A stretch of DNA of 64,000 nt from Larus michahellis (taxonomy: Eukaryota; Chordata; Aves; Charadriiformes; Laridae). Shown piece after piece: positions 26,111-37,310 of the stretch; the stretch's first letter is position 1, and each line of letters opens with the position of its first letter. Made by a program: the position numbers and the translations under genes. The stretch is from positions 1,245,001-1,309,000 of the forward strand of contig NC_133903.1 of the NCBI RefSeq assembly GCF_964199755.1, in the 5' to 3' direction. Under the pieces are notes generated by a model that was not told the DNA's origin, did not search any database, and was given only the letters and a program-made list of their open reading frames with translations.

Positions 26111-26829
26111 GCCCATATGGGTGAACAGATGAAACGCTGATAAACACTGGGAAGTAGAGCAGATGTATGAGTTATGCCAAGGGTTCTTCACTCCTAATGT
26201 TTACTGTCCATGAGGAGAGAGTGATGATTTGTTACATGCCTCTGAAATGCGAGGTACGAAATACAACGAGGACTTTACAGCCTGAATCACAGAGGTATTG
26301 CTACAGGAGATGCGGTTTTAAGGCCGCATTTGTGGATGATGGTGTAATGTTGGTTAGAACAACCATGAAGGGGGTGTTGGATTGCTGTCCTGGTGAATGT
26401 CATCTCAATCATGGAGCAGAACGGTACTTCGACAGTGCTCTCTGCAACAGCTTCATTTCTGTTATTCCGAAGAATTGCAGTATATTGAATAATTTCCTCT
26501 GATGTGTATTGCAGCTGGAGAAAGATGGTTGCTTATTGTAGCCTGGAAGTACTTATTCTAGATGGGATATACTTTAGCATAGGCATAGTAAAAAGAAGAA
26601 ACCATAGGTACTTAAGTGTTTATGAATGACTTTATTCATTTGTGATGAGTTTTTTTAAGGCAAATACAGCAAATGAGTAGGTAGGCTCTTGTATGGAAAT
26701 GATAAGAGATTCATGTGTTTCAAGTGTTTCTAAAACGTAGGTTTTGCGTGATTAGGTTTTGTAACAAGGCCCAATGCCTTACAAGAGGGTAAAGAATTTT
26801 AAGAGAATTTTGGTGGCAGCAGCATCCTG

Positions 26830-27000
26830 CTGTGTGAGCGGGTGCTGCTCCCCCTGCCCCAGACCTGGCCGGGCTCTGGGCTCTGCATGGCCCGGCCGGT
26901 ATTTCTCTTCTCGCTGTGCCGGGGCCGTGTGGCCGGGGCAGGGGCGTGCTGCTGAGCTTCACCCTTCAGCCTCCGCTACAGCCGGGAAAGGCTTATTCGG
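26830..27000. other. Small GC/CpG-rich patch
   Basis: Strong local rise in GC with repeated GGCCGGGC-like units. Too short for a standard CpG island call, and no promoter or exon features are recognised. Confidence 0.4.
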
Positions 27001-27894
27001 TGAAGCCAGTACCTGTTGTTGGGACCTTAATTGTCACACACCCATAGATAAATAAACGTTGTTTTAGGCTTGATTAAACTTGCTGTATATTTCCTCGTAA
27101 CAACGAAACCGTAATGCCTGATGTTTTGACACATGTAGGTGTTAAGAGCACGATTTTCAGAGATGGAGTCTGTGGTGAAATCTGCTGGGTTTAGTCAGAG
27201 GAAACCCCGGCCACCTTACTGCAGCCAGACACGGACTTCTCCGTGCAATAAGCTCATTGACCGCATTCGCTATTGTTCAGGCAGGCTTCTTTGCCACAAA
27301 ATTGGACAGGGTGTTTTGGGATGTAGATATTAGAAGTGTCCCACAGCACACCCAGCTAGTGTTTCTATAAGCATTAGAGTCAGCAAGATTTATTTCAAAG
27401 ATATAACTTACTGGAGAAATCCAGCCTATATAATGTCTATTACCAGTGATGGCATTCCGGAGGTGGAATTGGTTTGTGCTCAGCAAAGAAATGAAACCTA
27501 CATTGTTATATACAGGCGGTAATAAGTGCTGATTTCCAGCATGAAGATGGCTTGGTTACTCAGGGTTTGTTACTGGTTGGTTAAAATACGTCGAATGAAA
27601 AGGCTCATCTGTCCGAAGGATTTGCAAGTGAACGAGATGAAAGTGTATGTTTTGTCAAAGCTAATGAAAAGCAATGGGGAGATAACTTTTAGTGAATAAT
27701 TTATTCATGAAACTTCCTTTTTGTTTATAAATTTGTTGCAAACAGATGGCAATAGTCTAGAATGCATTTGAACTTGTTCTCATAACTTCTCTGAATAATT
27801 CTTCAGCAGGGGCTCACTGGTAAGTTGAATGCGTTTTGTATAATTTGGGGGATTTTGATTGGCTCACCTGTGCCACCAGAGATCCCGCTCCCTG

Positions 27895-27990
27895 ATTAGA
27901 GAAATGAGACTCTTGGTGCGGTGCTCTCCATTCAAATCCCGGCTAATTCCCTGGGGTATTTTGCCAACTTGCTGTATAGAGACGATACTT
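27895..27990 (+). mobile_element. Possible MIR-like SINE relic, plus strand
   Basis: TTAGAGAAATGAGACTCTTG, then ATTCAAATCCCGGCT (B-box-like, 27931-27945), then a TTGCC...CTTGCTGTA stretch follow the order of the MIR head ('ttaagagca.ggactctgg', 'gggttcgaatcccggct', 'ctagctgtg'). The B-box-like stretch is the most convincing part. The remainder is diverged. Confidence 0.35.
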
Positions 27991-28357
27991 TTATCTGAGG
28001 GCCAGGCAGGGATCAGCACAGCAAAAGTAATTAAACTTGATGTGCAGAAGGGGCAACTTCTTTGTTTCCCTTCTTTGAGATTTCTCCCAGGCGAAAGCAG
28101 GTGAGCAGTGCCGCGCGACCGCTCGGCCTGCCCGCCTTTCTGCTGAGGGGCAGGAGCACGCGCAGCGAGGTCTCGGGGTGTGCGAGAGGGGAGAAAGCCA
28201 CTGAAAGGGCAATACTCAATTAGTCTGTCAAACTGCAGGATCTCCTACTGCCTTGCAAACCTCAATAATCTGCAAGTGCAGCTCATAGTCGTACATGTGT
28301 ATGGGCTTCTTGTGGTGTAAATTGGGCAGGACAGGGTCAGCAAGCGGCAGGCTTTTC

Positions 28358-28722
28358 ATCGAATCCCAGAATGGTTTGGGTGGGAAGGGACCTCAAAGCC
28401 CAGCCAGTGCCACCCCCTGCCCTGGGCAGGGACACCTCCCACCAGCCCAGGTTGCTCCAAGCCCCGTCCAACCTGGCCTTGAACCCCTCCAGGGATGGGG
28501 CAGCCACAGCTTCTCTGGGCAACCTGGGCCAGGGGCTCACCACCCTCAGTTTCTTCCTGATACCAAATCTAGATCTCCCCTCTTCCAGTTTGAATCCATT
28601 ACCCCTCATCCCATCGCTACGTGCCCTTGTAAAAAGTCCATCTCCGCCTTTGCTGTAGTCCCTTCAGATACTGGAAGGCCACTGTAAGGTCTCCCTGGAG
28701 CCGTGTCTTCTCCAGACAACTT
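28358..28722 (-). mobile_element. CR1 LINE 3' fragment, old, minus strand
   Basis: Reading the minus strand, this is the last 0.36 kb of a CR1 element: the end of ORF2, then a 3' UTR that finishes with an octamer-like ATTCTGGG near 28361-28371. On the plus strand the opening GAATCCCAGAATGGTTTGGG and the GGGCAGGGACACCTCCCACC stretch are classic inverted CR1 3' end sequence. Clear similarity stops around 28716, at the minus-strand equivalent of CTGGAGAAG, with a ragged edge to about 28722. The copy is more diverged than the one at 29590, belongs to a different 3' end type, and faces the opposite way. It is a dead, 5'-truncated relic. Confidence 0.9.
28457..28715 (-). pseudogene. Decayed CR1 ORF2 C-terminus
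   Basis: Translated from 28609 leftwards on the minus strand, the peptide opens with RGNGFKLEEGR and continues through RLPREAVAAPSLEGFKARLDGA. These match the C-terminal blocks [11 protein letters not shown] and [22 protein letters not shown] of the younger CR1 in this window, with about three residues lost between them. Upstream on the same strand (28610-28715), LEKTRLQGDL and QYLKG correspond to [10 protein letters not shown] and NYLKG of the young copy, but a stop codon and frame breaks separate that part from the rest. No function is expected. Confidence 0.8.
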
Positions 28723-29589
28723 CATGGCAATCCGAATAGCAGTGTGCTCCCAGCGCGGTGCTGGGAGAGGCTTAACACCGAGCTCCTGCTGGTTTCTGAA
28801 GGCAGTGGGACCTGGGAAGTGCTGCCTCATACAGAATAAAGCACTGCAGACAAAAGCACTGGCAACAATCGGCCTTTTTTGGGGGAGTGTTTCCTGATGC
28901 CCGTTGGGTTTCTGCTTAATCCGTACGCTGTGAAAGAAGCCTGTAATGTGGCAGGCCAGGCTGGGAGCTGTGCTGCTCCTCCTGCCAGGGCTGCGGGGGG
29001 AAAGGCAGTGACGTGCCTTCTGTACCCTCGCTGGGTCTGGTCCCGCGCTGCTCCACTGCTGTGTGTCTGAAACCAACCCCTCCGAGGAGGTGTTAGCTGT
29101 TCACGTCAGTTTATACTTAAGTAGTCTGTAAGATCAATGAGGTAAAATTTTTCATTAAGCGGGGGGGAAGGGAGCAGGCAATGTCAGAATACTCCTTCAA
29201 TTGACTTTGTTGTTTTTCTGTACGTAATCTGTGCATAGTCTTTTATATAGAGGACACGCTGTCATACTACATTGGTTGCGGCTACTCCCATATAATACTT
29301 AATAATAACTCTGTCAATATTGCTGGAGAGACATACATTTTATTTTCCTGGAGATATTTGGGGAGTACTCAGGAGTAAGTAATATTTCCATAATCTAAAT
29401 TCATGCTCCGTCCAAGAGGGCTGTGTCTAAGGTACATAGAATTGTGTTTCACAAAATGTGTTTATTGCTATAAGTGTCTGTTTTTTATAGTTCATTTGTT
29501 AAGCTACATAGTGATGGGTAGCTGCTTACGCTAAGGTAATAACGATTCTTCCACATTCTTCGTTCTTGCAATCTCTTCTTCTCCCCCTT
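28723..29589. other. Spacer between the two CR1 copies
   Basis: GC-rich at 28960-29060, then AT-rich to the young CR1. No gene recognised. The last bases (CTCCCCC at 29581-29587) precede the CR1 junction. Confidence 0.5.
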
Positions 29590-31024
29590 GATTATCCCAA
29601 GGGTATTGAAAGAGCTGGCGGAGGTGCTCGCCAGGCCACTTGGTATCATTTATGAGCAGTCCTGGACAACCGGGGAGGTCCCAGCTGACTGGAGGTTAGC
29701 AAATGTGACACCCATCCACAAGAAGGGCCGGAAGGAGGATCCGGGGAACTACAGGCCAGTCAGTCTGACCTCGGTGCCTGGGAAGGTCATGGAACAGATC
29801 CTCCTCAGTGCCATTACACGGCACATGCAGGAGAACAGGGTGATCAGGCCCAGTCAGCATGGGCTTGTGAAGGGCAGGTCATGCCTATCAAACCTAATAT
29901 CCTTCTATGATAAGGTGACCCACTTAGTGGATGAGGGAAAAGCTGTGGATGTTATCTACTTGGATTTTTGCAAAGCTTTTGACACTGTTTCCCACAGCAT
30001 TCTCCTGGAGAAACTGGCTGCTCATGGCCTGGACAGGTGTACTCTTCGCTGGGTAAAAAACTGGGTGGACGGCCGTGCCCAGAGAGTGGTGGTAAATGGA
30101 GTTAAATCCAGTTGGTGTCCAGTCACAAGTGGTGTCCCCCAGGGCTCGGTGCTGGGGCCGGTTCTCTTTAATATCTTTATCAATGATCTGGATGAAGGGA
30201 TTGAATGCACCCTCAGTAAGTCCGCAGATGACACTAAGCTGGGCGGGCGTGTTGATCTGCTTGAGGGTAGGTTGGCTCTGCAGAGGGATCTGGACAGGCT
30301 GGACCGATGGGCTGAGACCAATGGTATGAGGTTCAACAAGGCCAAGTGCCGGGTCCTGCACTTGGGTCACAACAACCCCATGCAGCGCTACAGGATTGGG
30401 GCAGAATGGCTTGAAAGCAGCTCGACAGAAAAGGACTTGGGAGTGTTGGTTGACAGCCGGCTGAATATGAGCCAGCAGTGTGCCCAGGTGGCCAAGAAGG
30501 CCAACAGCATCCTAGCCTGTATCAGGAATAGTGTGGTGAGCCGGACTAGGGAAGTGATCATCCCCCTGTACTCGGCACTGGTGAGGCCCCACCTCGAGTA
30601 CTGCGTTCAGTTTTGGGCCCCTCGCTACAAGAGGGACATTGAGGTGTTGGAGCGTGTCCAGAGAAGGGCTACAAAGCTGGTGAGGGGCCTGGAGGACAAA
30701 CCTTATGATGAGCGACTGAGGGAGCTGGGGTTGTTTAGCCTGGAGAAGAGGAGGCTGAGGGGAGACCTTATCACCCTCTACAACTACCTGAAAGGAGGTT
30801 GTAGAGAGATGGGGGCTGACCTCTTCTCCCTGGTGACAAGTGACAGGACGAGGGGAAACGGGTTCAAGTTACGTCAGGGGAGGTTTAGATTAGATATTAG
30901 GAGACATTTTTTCACTGAAAGGGTTATTAAACATTGGAATAGGCTGCCCAGGGAGGTGGTGGATTCACCATCTCTGGAGGTGTTTAAAAAAAGGGTAGAT
31001 GGGGCACTGAGGGACATGGTTTAG
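29588..31024 (+). CDS. CR1 ORF2 fragment: reverse transcriptase and C-terminal domain (truncated)
   Basis: The frame encodes 478 residues of CR1 ORF2, the polyprotein that copies LINE RNA into DNA at the insertion site. The usual protein is around 900-1000 residues, so the N-terminal endonuclease half is missing. Visible reverse transcriptase landmarks: the GNYRPVSL block (residues 53-60), motif A with YLDF and catalytic Asp126 (121-134), motif B with [11 protein letters not shown] (181-191), and motif C (212-215). Motif C reads SADD, where this family normally has FADD or YADD; both aspartates remain. After it come the conserved C-terminal blocks, including HLEYCVQFW and [17 protein letters not shown], and the family-typical end RDMV followed by TAG. 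The open frame begins at a TTG that lies in flanking DNA; it is not a real start, and no promoter is attached. Expression would need a host transcript, so it is probably inert. Confidence 0.88.
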   Translation: MIIPRVLKELAEVLARPLGIIYEQSWTTGEVPADWRLANVTPIHKKGRKEDPGNYRPVSLTSVPGKVMEQILLSAITRHMQENRVIRPSQHGLVKGRSCLSNLISFYDKVTHLVDEGKAVDVIYLDFCKAFDTVSHSILLEKLAAHGLDRCTLRWVKNWVDGRAQRVVVNGVKSSWCPVTSGVPQGSVLGPVLFNIFINDLDEGIECTLSKSADDTKLGGRVDLLEGRLALQRDLDRLDRWAETNGMRFNKAKCRVLHLGHNNPMQRYRIGAEWLESSSTEKDLGVLVDSRLNMSQQCAQVAKKANSILACIRNSVVSRTREVIIPLYSALVRPHLEYCVQFWAPRYKRDIEVLERVQRRATKLVRGLEDKPYDERLRELGLFSLEKRRLRGDLITLYNYLKGGCREMGADLFSLVTSDRTRGNGFKLRQGRFRLDIRRHFFTERVIKHWNRLPREVVDSPSLEVFKKRVDGALRDMV

Positions 31025-31109
31025 AAGTGGCTCTTGTCAGGGTAGGCTAAAGGTTGGACTCGATGATCTTAAAGGTCCCTTCCAACCTCAACAATTCTAT
31101 GATTCTATC
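29590..31109 (+). mobile_element. CR1 LINE retrotransposon, 5'-truncated, young
   Basis: This is a non-LTR retrotransposon of the CR1 clade, the main LINE of birds. What is seen: CR1-like sequence begins abruptly about 8 bases inside the ORF at roughly 29596, runs without a frameshift through the reverse transcriptase and C-terminal part of ORF2, and ends in a short 3' UTR with the CR1 hairpin and two terminal octamers (31094-31109). The 5' UTR, ORF1 and ORF2 endonuclease are absent, as expected from 5' truncation during target-primed reverse transcription. CR1 has no poly(A) tail and usually leaves no clear target-site duplication; I see neither. The 478 codons without a stop imply recent insertion compared with the decayed copy about 0.9 kb to the left. 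The exact 5' junction is uncertain by about 10 bases. Confidence 0.93.
31050..31109 (+). repeat. CR1 3' UTR hairpin and terminal octamers
   Basis: AGGTTGGA (31051-31058) pairs with TCCAACCT (31081-31088) to form the stem seen at CR1 3' ends, and the element closes with ATTCTATG followed by ATTCTATC (31094-31109). In CR1 elements these 3' features are what the reverse transcriptase recognises to start copying. They fix the element's 3' boundary at 31108 or 31109. Confidence 0.88.
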
Positions 31110-31648
31110 AATACTCAGTACTTTGTTAGAAGAAGTCTCAGTGACATATTGGTAACAGTTTCTCTTTTTTAACAAAAAAAACACAAATGAAATCAAACCC
31201 AGAAAACCCAAATCTCTAGTTATTGTAACAATTAGCAAAAGAGATAAGACAGCATAAACCAAAAGCCTCCTTTGAAAGACTGCTTCTGATTATATTTTCC
31301 CTTGAAATTCAGACCTTTATAAAACACTAATGCCGTAGGAAGAGATTGTCTGTAGTCCAAAATACAAATTAATTTTGAAGAGGAATGTCACCTTTGAAAC
31401 AGGACTGCAGTAGAAAATGCTCAGTGCTATTTGACTTTTTATTTTAGGGACAAATGTAGAACATGGAGACTACATTTTCAGCTACCGTAAAGGAAAACAG
31501 CTGGTACTTGAATTGTGCTGATATAACACTTCCAGATTATATTGAGTGTAACAACTCCTAAATTTCAGAAATCACATGACGGAAATCCTTACCCTCTAAT
31601 TAAGGAAAGACAACGGAGTTGTAAGAAGAGGATGAATATTTTTCTGGA

Positions 31649-31685
31649 TTTTTTTTAAAAAAAAAAAACAAACCAAAACAAAAAA
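31649..31685. repeat. T8A12 tract followed by A/C-rich sequence
   Basis: Eight T, twelve A, then CAAACCAAAAC and AAAAAA. The same composition is seen at 22554 and 50965. Confidence 0.85.
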
Positions 31686-34600
31686 GCCTAGTCTGCCAGT
31701 GAGTCTCCTTCTCAGAGCGGAGCTAAGACAGTTCCTTCTCCAGGCTGTGGAGGTGGCCCGGAGCAGCCCTGGGACAGGGCCCGTGGGCGCTGGGGGCAGT
31801 TTGGTGCCACCGGGAGCTCATGAGGAGCTGGGGGGATTTCTCCGTCGGAGGGCATGGCTGGCTGGGGAGAGCTGAAGTGGTGCGTGTCTTTCTTCCTTTG
31901 GTACTATTTCCTATGGAAGATTTACGTGGCGTAAATGTTAGTGTAAATATAGGCTTTGATACAGGTGGGGTCCTGCCGGCGTCGGAGCTGTCACCGGCAG
32001 GTCCGTGGCTGCGGGCTGTGTGGTGAGAAGGCACAGTACCATAGGCAGCCCGAAGTAGTAATTCACGTTCCTAAAGCCTGTGTTCACAGAAGGGTTGAAG
32101 CTGGTTTTGAAGCCCTGGGGTGCTGCCCTGGGGTGCGTGGCGTTCCCTGCAGCGTGCTGGAGCCCGGGCACCCAGCCTCCCCCCTCAGCTGCAGCACCAA
32201 CGCCGCTGCTGGAGGCTCCTGCAGAGCGCGGAGTGGCTCAGACCCATTTTTATGCACTCCCTGCAAGGAAATCTGTACAAAAGAATGCTTATGCTTGGTT
32301 TTCCCCCCTTGTTCTAGTGCCATCGGTTGTTCCTTTGGTTGCCGTTGTGATGGATTACTTCATGGTCCTTCAGATATCCCAAACCAAGAGGCACTGAGGA
32401 GATGAGTCCTCAGCGATTGATACCCGTAGAATAGGGTATGTGACAGCAGCAATAAATATGCAGTTGCTTCTGAGGCAGCTCATAGAAATGGAAGTGCTTT
32501 AACTGACAGTGTTTTCAGTAGCACAGGCCCTGGGGAGTCTCAGACAAAGGAAATATTCCACAAGACTTTAGGAAACAGAGCCCTATTCAATTATTCATAT
32601 TTTCACTGAGTTTCTGTTTTTTGAGAATGGCATAAATTCCTTGACACAGACTTGGTTTTGAGGAGTTCTGTATGATCACTTTTGTTTAAAGAATATTAGA
32701 AACACTATTTGAAATGGTAACTATGCTGCGAATTTCAAAGGGGTCAGGGACTGCCTGGAAGTCAAATGGAGTTGGGAACTCAAACCCTCCGGCAAAACCT
32801 TAGTTCTCGTGTCCATCATTAAAACTGACCTGTAAGTAGCTTAAGGGCAAGCAGAAGGCAAATGGGGTTTTCCCTTAGGTGCTGGAATGCACACACGTCA
32901 TTCTGGAAGGCGATACGTAGGCTGAAAGGAGAAGTCAGGTATCCCAGGATACTGAAGTCTGGGGAGAAAGAAGTGAGGTGGGGACGATGCCGTTATCAAA
33001 GCCCAGTGCTGAGGTATAGTTGCAGAGCACCCATGGTGTTGCATCACCATCTATTTGCTTTTGGCAGTTTTGATGAAACCGGCAGCTGGAGCAAAGTTTT
33101 ATGCTCTTAGAATGACTTACTTTTTCTTGGCTTCCCTGTGCTTGATGCCGTTAGTATCATCTGGAACATAGAGCTGTCGTGCTTTTCGCTTTTGTAATCT
33201 CATTTTACAAAAGAAGAAAGTTTGGAGATCAACCCGTTTCCACGTAGGCATAAGGAATAGGAAAGGTTCTCGGACAATTGTGGTACTAACAGGTAATTAA
33301 GAAATACTGCATGTTGGCCTTGCTAATAGGCGTTTACTGTGTGAATATGTGAGTTTACTTAAGGGCGGTTTCTTGAGAGACGGGATGGGAGGAGAAAGGT
33401 GTGCTTGAGATGGCAAATGCTTGTTGTGGAGGCCTCAGGTTTCCAGACTGACCTGCTGTTGAATTTATCCCGCTTCTTTGGTTGAGGAGAAGAAAAACCT
33501 GAGCTGTTGTGGCGATGAAAGGAGCTGGTCCCTCTCCTGAGGGAGCTGTTAGGAGGACTTTCTTGCCCAGCAGGAGGGAGTCCTGGTGGAAGCTGCCCTA
33601 GATGTACAGATACTTCCTCTGGTCTCTCAGAAAATTAAGGCTGCCTCGATTGTCCCCAGGAGACAGTAATCTCCAAGTAAGAGAGACATATGTTAACACT
33701 GTCTGTTTTAATATCGTCTTCCTGTTATGTCTTGTTCCTAATGGGAGAATAAACTATTTTGAGTATGAGCAGATTCTTTGTTTATGGTGCGCAGCAGGAG
33801 GAGCAGCACGTATTAAATGTAGTGAGAGGCAGAGTGTGCGGAGTCTCGTGGTCCAGGCGTGGTAGGATGAAACGTTGGCACAGCAGATGGGAAGGCAGAG
33901 ACGAGCATGCGAGGGGCACGTAACTCTCAGAAGACAATGGGTCGCAACCCAAACTTGTTGGCCAGTCCCAGTCACTGGGCCTCACTGAGGGCTCGCCAGG
34001 CGAGACGCCTTTGTCATCCGTGGCGGCAGGATGGAAACGCGGGTCCCCCCTGATCCCAACAGTCATGGCACTTTTTGACTTGTTGGTTGTAAAACTGGGT
34101 TTCTCTGCTCTATAAAGGGTAACTTTCAAAGATAATATATTTATTTTAATAAGTGATGGTGGTACCTTAATAAATTAGCCCAGAACATGATTAACACAGA
34201 CCATCTTTATAGCTCCATATTTTCAGAAAATGAACCCAATATGAAGGCCAAGGAAAGTTTTCTTTGCAGTTTTGTTTTTATGCTGACATAAGTGGTACAG
34301 CTATTGAACTGTATGTTTTGAGATTTTTTTTTTCCTCTTCAAACTTAGTGTTCTTACTTCCCAGAGTATCTGTATTAAAGCCGTTGTGGTGCAGTGGGTT
34401 TCTGGCATTTGATTTCAGGGGCAAATGTATTTATTGTGGTAGAACAAGTGCAAATATTGTGCCTTTCAGTGCTGCTACTTGTTCCTTTGTTATGATCTAA
34501 TTATTTAAGAAACTGAGTCTAACTATTATTACAGTAAGTTGGGATTTCTTAGTGCAAGCCAGAAACATTCTTACGATCCCTCCCAACATTTTCCTAACTC

Positions 34601-35699
34601 TGCAATCTCTAGCCCTGAAGTAATTTCCAAGCTTTTAATTATTCCTGGATGTTAATACTTTGCTTTCAGTTGGATGGTAAGAACCACAAGAGCTTGCCTA
34701 GCCTTTTTTCTTCCAGTAGATTGGAATCTAGATATTCCAGCCATGGATGTGACGGAAGATTTTAGATGACACTGGAGATATGAATGTGAAAAGATTTCTT
34801 ATATGTAAACGGGTTATCTTGCAAAAGGAATCTTTCTTCCCATCCACTCCAGGCAAGAACTATGTAGGTTAGGATTTATTTAGTTCCTGTGGTCTGACAC
34901 AAGTGCAGGATGAACCTCTTGGGAGTCACAAACTGCACATCAAGACTTGCACAATGTAAATTTTACTGGATGATTTGAAAGTTTTTCATAGTCCACCGTA
35001 GGAGACGTCTCCCACTAACCGTGTTGTAAAGAGAATGGGAACGCATAGCCATGAAATAACAGTTCCTATGAGTCACCGTAAAGGTATTTGAGAAGCAAAA
35101 CATACTGAGTTGAGGCTGAGATGTTTGTGATTCCTCACAATTTAAACAGTGTTCTTTCCTGATACGAGACTCAAAACATAGGAAGAAATAAGAGTATGCC
35201 AGGAACGGTACGTTTGTATTCAAACAGGATTTGACTGTTGTGGAAATCAAGGAAATAGGATACATGACTGCTCCCACGACACTTTAAACTGTGCTTCCCT
35301 GTGTGTTAACACCTGAGAGAGATTAGCAAATACAAATGGGAAAGGCGCTGTGCAAAGCACAGCGTAGACGTGTTTTACTTCCACGTTGGGGTGCTCTAGG
35401 GATATTCAAGGGGTGAGGAATTGCCTTACGGCAGTGCAGCGTACACTTCAGATTGAAATTGCAAGACTCTACCTCAACGCACAGATTTCTAATGTCTGAG
35501 GTGTTGTCAAAAGATTAGAGCAGGGAAAGAGGAAGGGAAGACCAAGGGGAGATGCAAAGATGGAAGAGAATGGAAAAAATGAGAGAGAAGGATGGGGCAA
35601 AGGAGGAAGTTTAGAAGCAGTGTTGAAAGTAGTTAATCATTTATTGTGAAGGCTGTAGCCTCTTCTCCAGGAGCGTGGGAGCTGAAGGGAGGATGGTGT

Positions 35700-36395
35700 C
35701 CTGAATTAATGCTCAAGCCCGTGGGCCGTAATTAAATATGGAATCTGGCGCTCATCCAAATGAGTTTGATACCTGTGCCCTAAGCACCAGCATCTATGAA
35801 GTCAATCAAATGTGATGCCGTTGTCATACTTCTCGTGCCAAAGAGTGGTAAAAAATTATGCGTTGTTTTCGCTTCAGGTATCTGTTACTTGTGTGACTGG
35901 TACTTACTTTTTACATACAGGCAGCATAATAATCAACTTTCATTAAGACTAATGCTGACTGTTGATTTACTACAAAGAGTATTTCGATTAAATTTAGCAT
36001 TTTGGATAGGACGTGATAATTATCTGGTGTTGACATTCAATTTTGTGGGCCTGAAGTTTACAAACAAATCCCACATCTTTGTTAGGTGCATTAGCAATTG
36101 AAATACCGTCCTAAATCACTGTCTGTGTAAATGGTAAATCTCTGCAATCAATCTTCCTTTTCTTTAAAAATAAATTTAGGAGGAATTTGCATAATTGGCC
36201 ATGCTTGATAAAAGTCTGATGTATAGTGTTGTCTTTTAAATGCACTGCTACCTGGAATCGTGATGAAGTGTCAACATGCAGGAGGTAAATATAAAACAAG
36301 CGTTTAGTAAAGGACGCAGCTGGTCTCATGAGGTGAGAAATGGCATCTAGCGGTGTTATAGTTTGAAGTGGCTTTATAATTTGGTGTAGGGCTCC
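35700..36395. promoter_or_regulatory. Candidate enhancer-like block
   Basis: Nearly 700 bases of AT-rich sequence show many homeodomain-type cores (GTAATTAAATATG near 35728, TTGATTTAC near 35961, TTTGCATAATTGG near 36187) and no persuasive coding frame. GC falls well below the CpG-rich patch that follows at 37 kb. I regard it as one of the better candidates here for a distal regulatory element, but conservation must be tested. Confidence 0.3.
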
Positions 36396-36513
36396 CACTA
36401 TGGAGGGTGCGAGAGGAAAGGACAGAACTCAATTGCATCAAAAAGCTTTAATTTGCACTGAACTTTGAAGTGAAATTTGCACCGAGAAGTGCTTTTAAAA
36501 TACAGCGAGGGTG

Positions 36514-36521
36514 ATGCAAAT
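36514..36521 (+). promoter_or_regulatory. Octamer motif ATGCAAAT
   Basis: A perfect POU octamer about 120 bases right of the enhancer-like block at 35.7-36.4 kb, followed by GAACATCTG, which contains an E-box-like CATCTG. Confidence 0.22.
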
Positions 36522-37014
36522 GAACATCTGCCCTTCTGTTTGAAAAGACGCGATTCTCACTGTGTGGAATTAGTGCGGGGGTGTGCGGTGGGGCCCAGCC
36601 TGAAGTGGTCCTTGCGTAGGCAAACCCTGAGCTCTTGTCGTGGCAAAATAAACCAAGGGAACTGAGTTGGAATATTACACAGCAGCTGAGCTGTGGGGCA
36701 CCCGCTGCTGTAAATCTGTACGGCACTCCTAGTTCAGGTGCAGGAGGAGATTACAGTCTGGCCTTGTGTTTTGCAGCTGTCTGCAGATTAATGCTCCCTC
36801 ATCCTTTAAAATTGAGAGGGAAATGTGCAGTCATTTCTCTGATAAAATAAGCAGGCGTTATTTCAATGAGGTGTGTATATATGTGCTTGCCCTGGTAATG
36901 ACTTGGGACATGTTTGTGCAGCTAAATAGCTGTGGTGCCCTGCCCTAATGTCACAAGGGCAGGGTGTAGTGACAGTCTAACATGGGGGTCAGTGCACACT
37001 GACAACCGGAATGT

Positions 37015-37310
37015 CTGCCCCGGGGCCTGCATGGGCTCTGCCGTCTGGCGAGTGCCCACGCGTTCCTCTTTGGGCCGGCTGGAGGGCGCGGGCGGTGGTG
37101 TGCAGTGATGGGTGGGAGCAGGGTCCGTGTGTGGGGGGTGGCTGGAGCGTGTCCCCGGCGGTGCCGGCCGCATCGGGGGCCCGTGTGCCGCGGGAGGGGG
37201 CCGCCGGGAGCAGGGTGTGCTGGCACGGCCGGGGTGGGCAACGCAGAGCCCACTCTGCCCAGCCAGGGATGGCAACCGAACCGAGGGGGTCAGAGCCATC
37301 GGGGCATGCA
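37015..37310. other. CpG-island-like patch
   Basis: About 300 bases with dense CpG; roughly ten CpGs fall within 57 bases near 37153-37210 (CCCCGGCGGTGCCGGCCGC onward). Overlapping open frames on both strands are expected from low stop-codon density and resemble no family I know. It may be an orphan CpG island. Confidence 0.5.

Larger units (their letters stand above)
22131..28357. other. Unique non-coding sequence
   Basis: Mixed composition with the listed low-complexity tracts and candidate elements. A 111-codon frame at 26167-26502 has no recognisable domain, and I do not call it. Confidence 0.5.

Noticed and set aside
26167..26502. 111-codon frame with several cysteines
   Set aside because: Cysteine spacing fits no family I recognise, no signal peptide, and no splice context.
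28606..29076. 156-codon minus-strand frame
   Set aside because: Runs from unique GC-rich DNA into the old CR1 relic in a frame that does not encode a known domain.
29924..30370. 148-codon minus-strand frame
   Set aside because: Antisense shadow of the CR1 reverse transcriptase.
31720..31760. CR1-like CCTTCTCCAGGCTG
   Set aside because: Fourteen bases resembling inverted CR1 without any flanking similarity.
33185..33230. Possible inverted MIR 3' part (CATTTTACAAAAGAAGAAA)
   Set aside because: Only a short generic A-rich match; neighbouring core sequence does not align.
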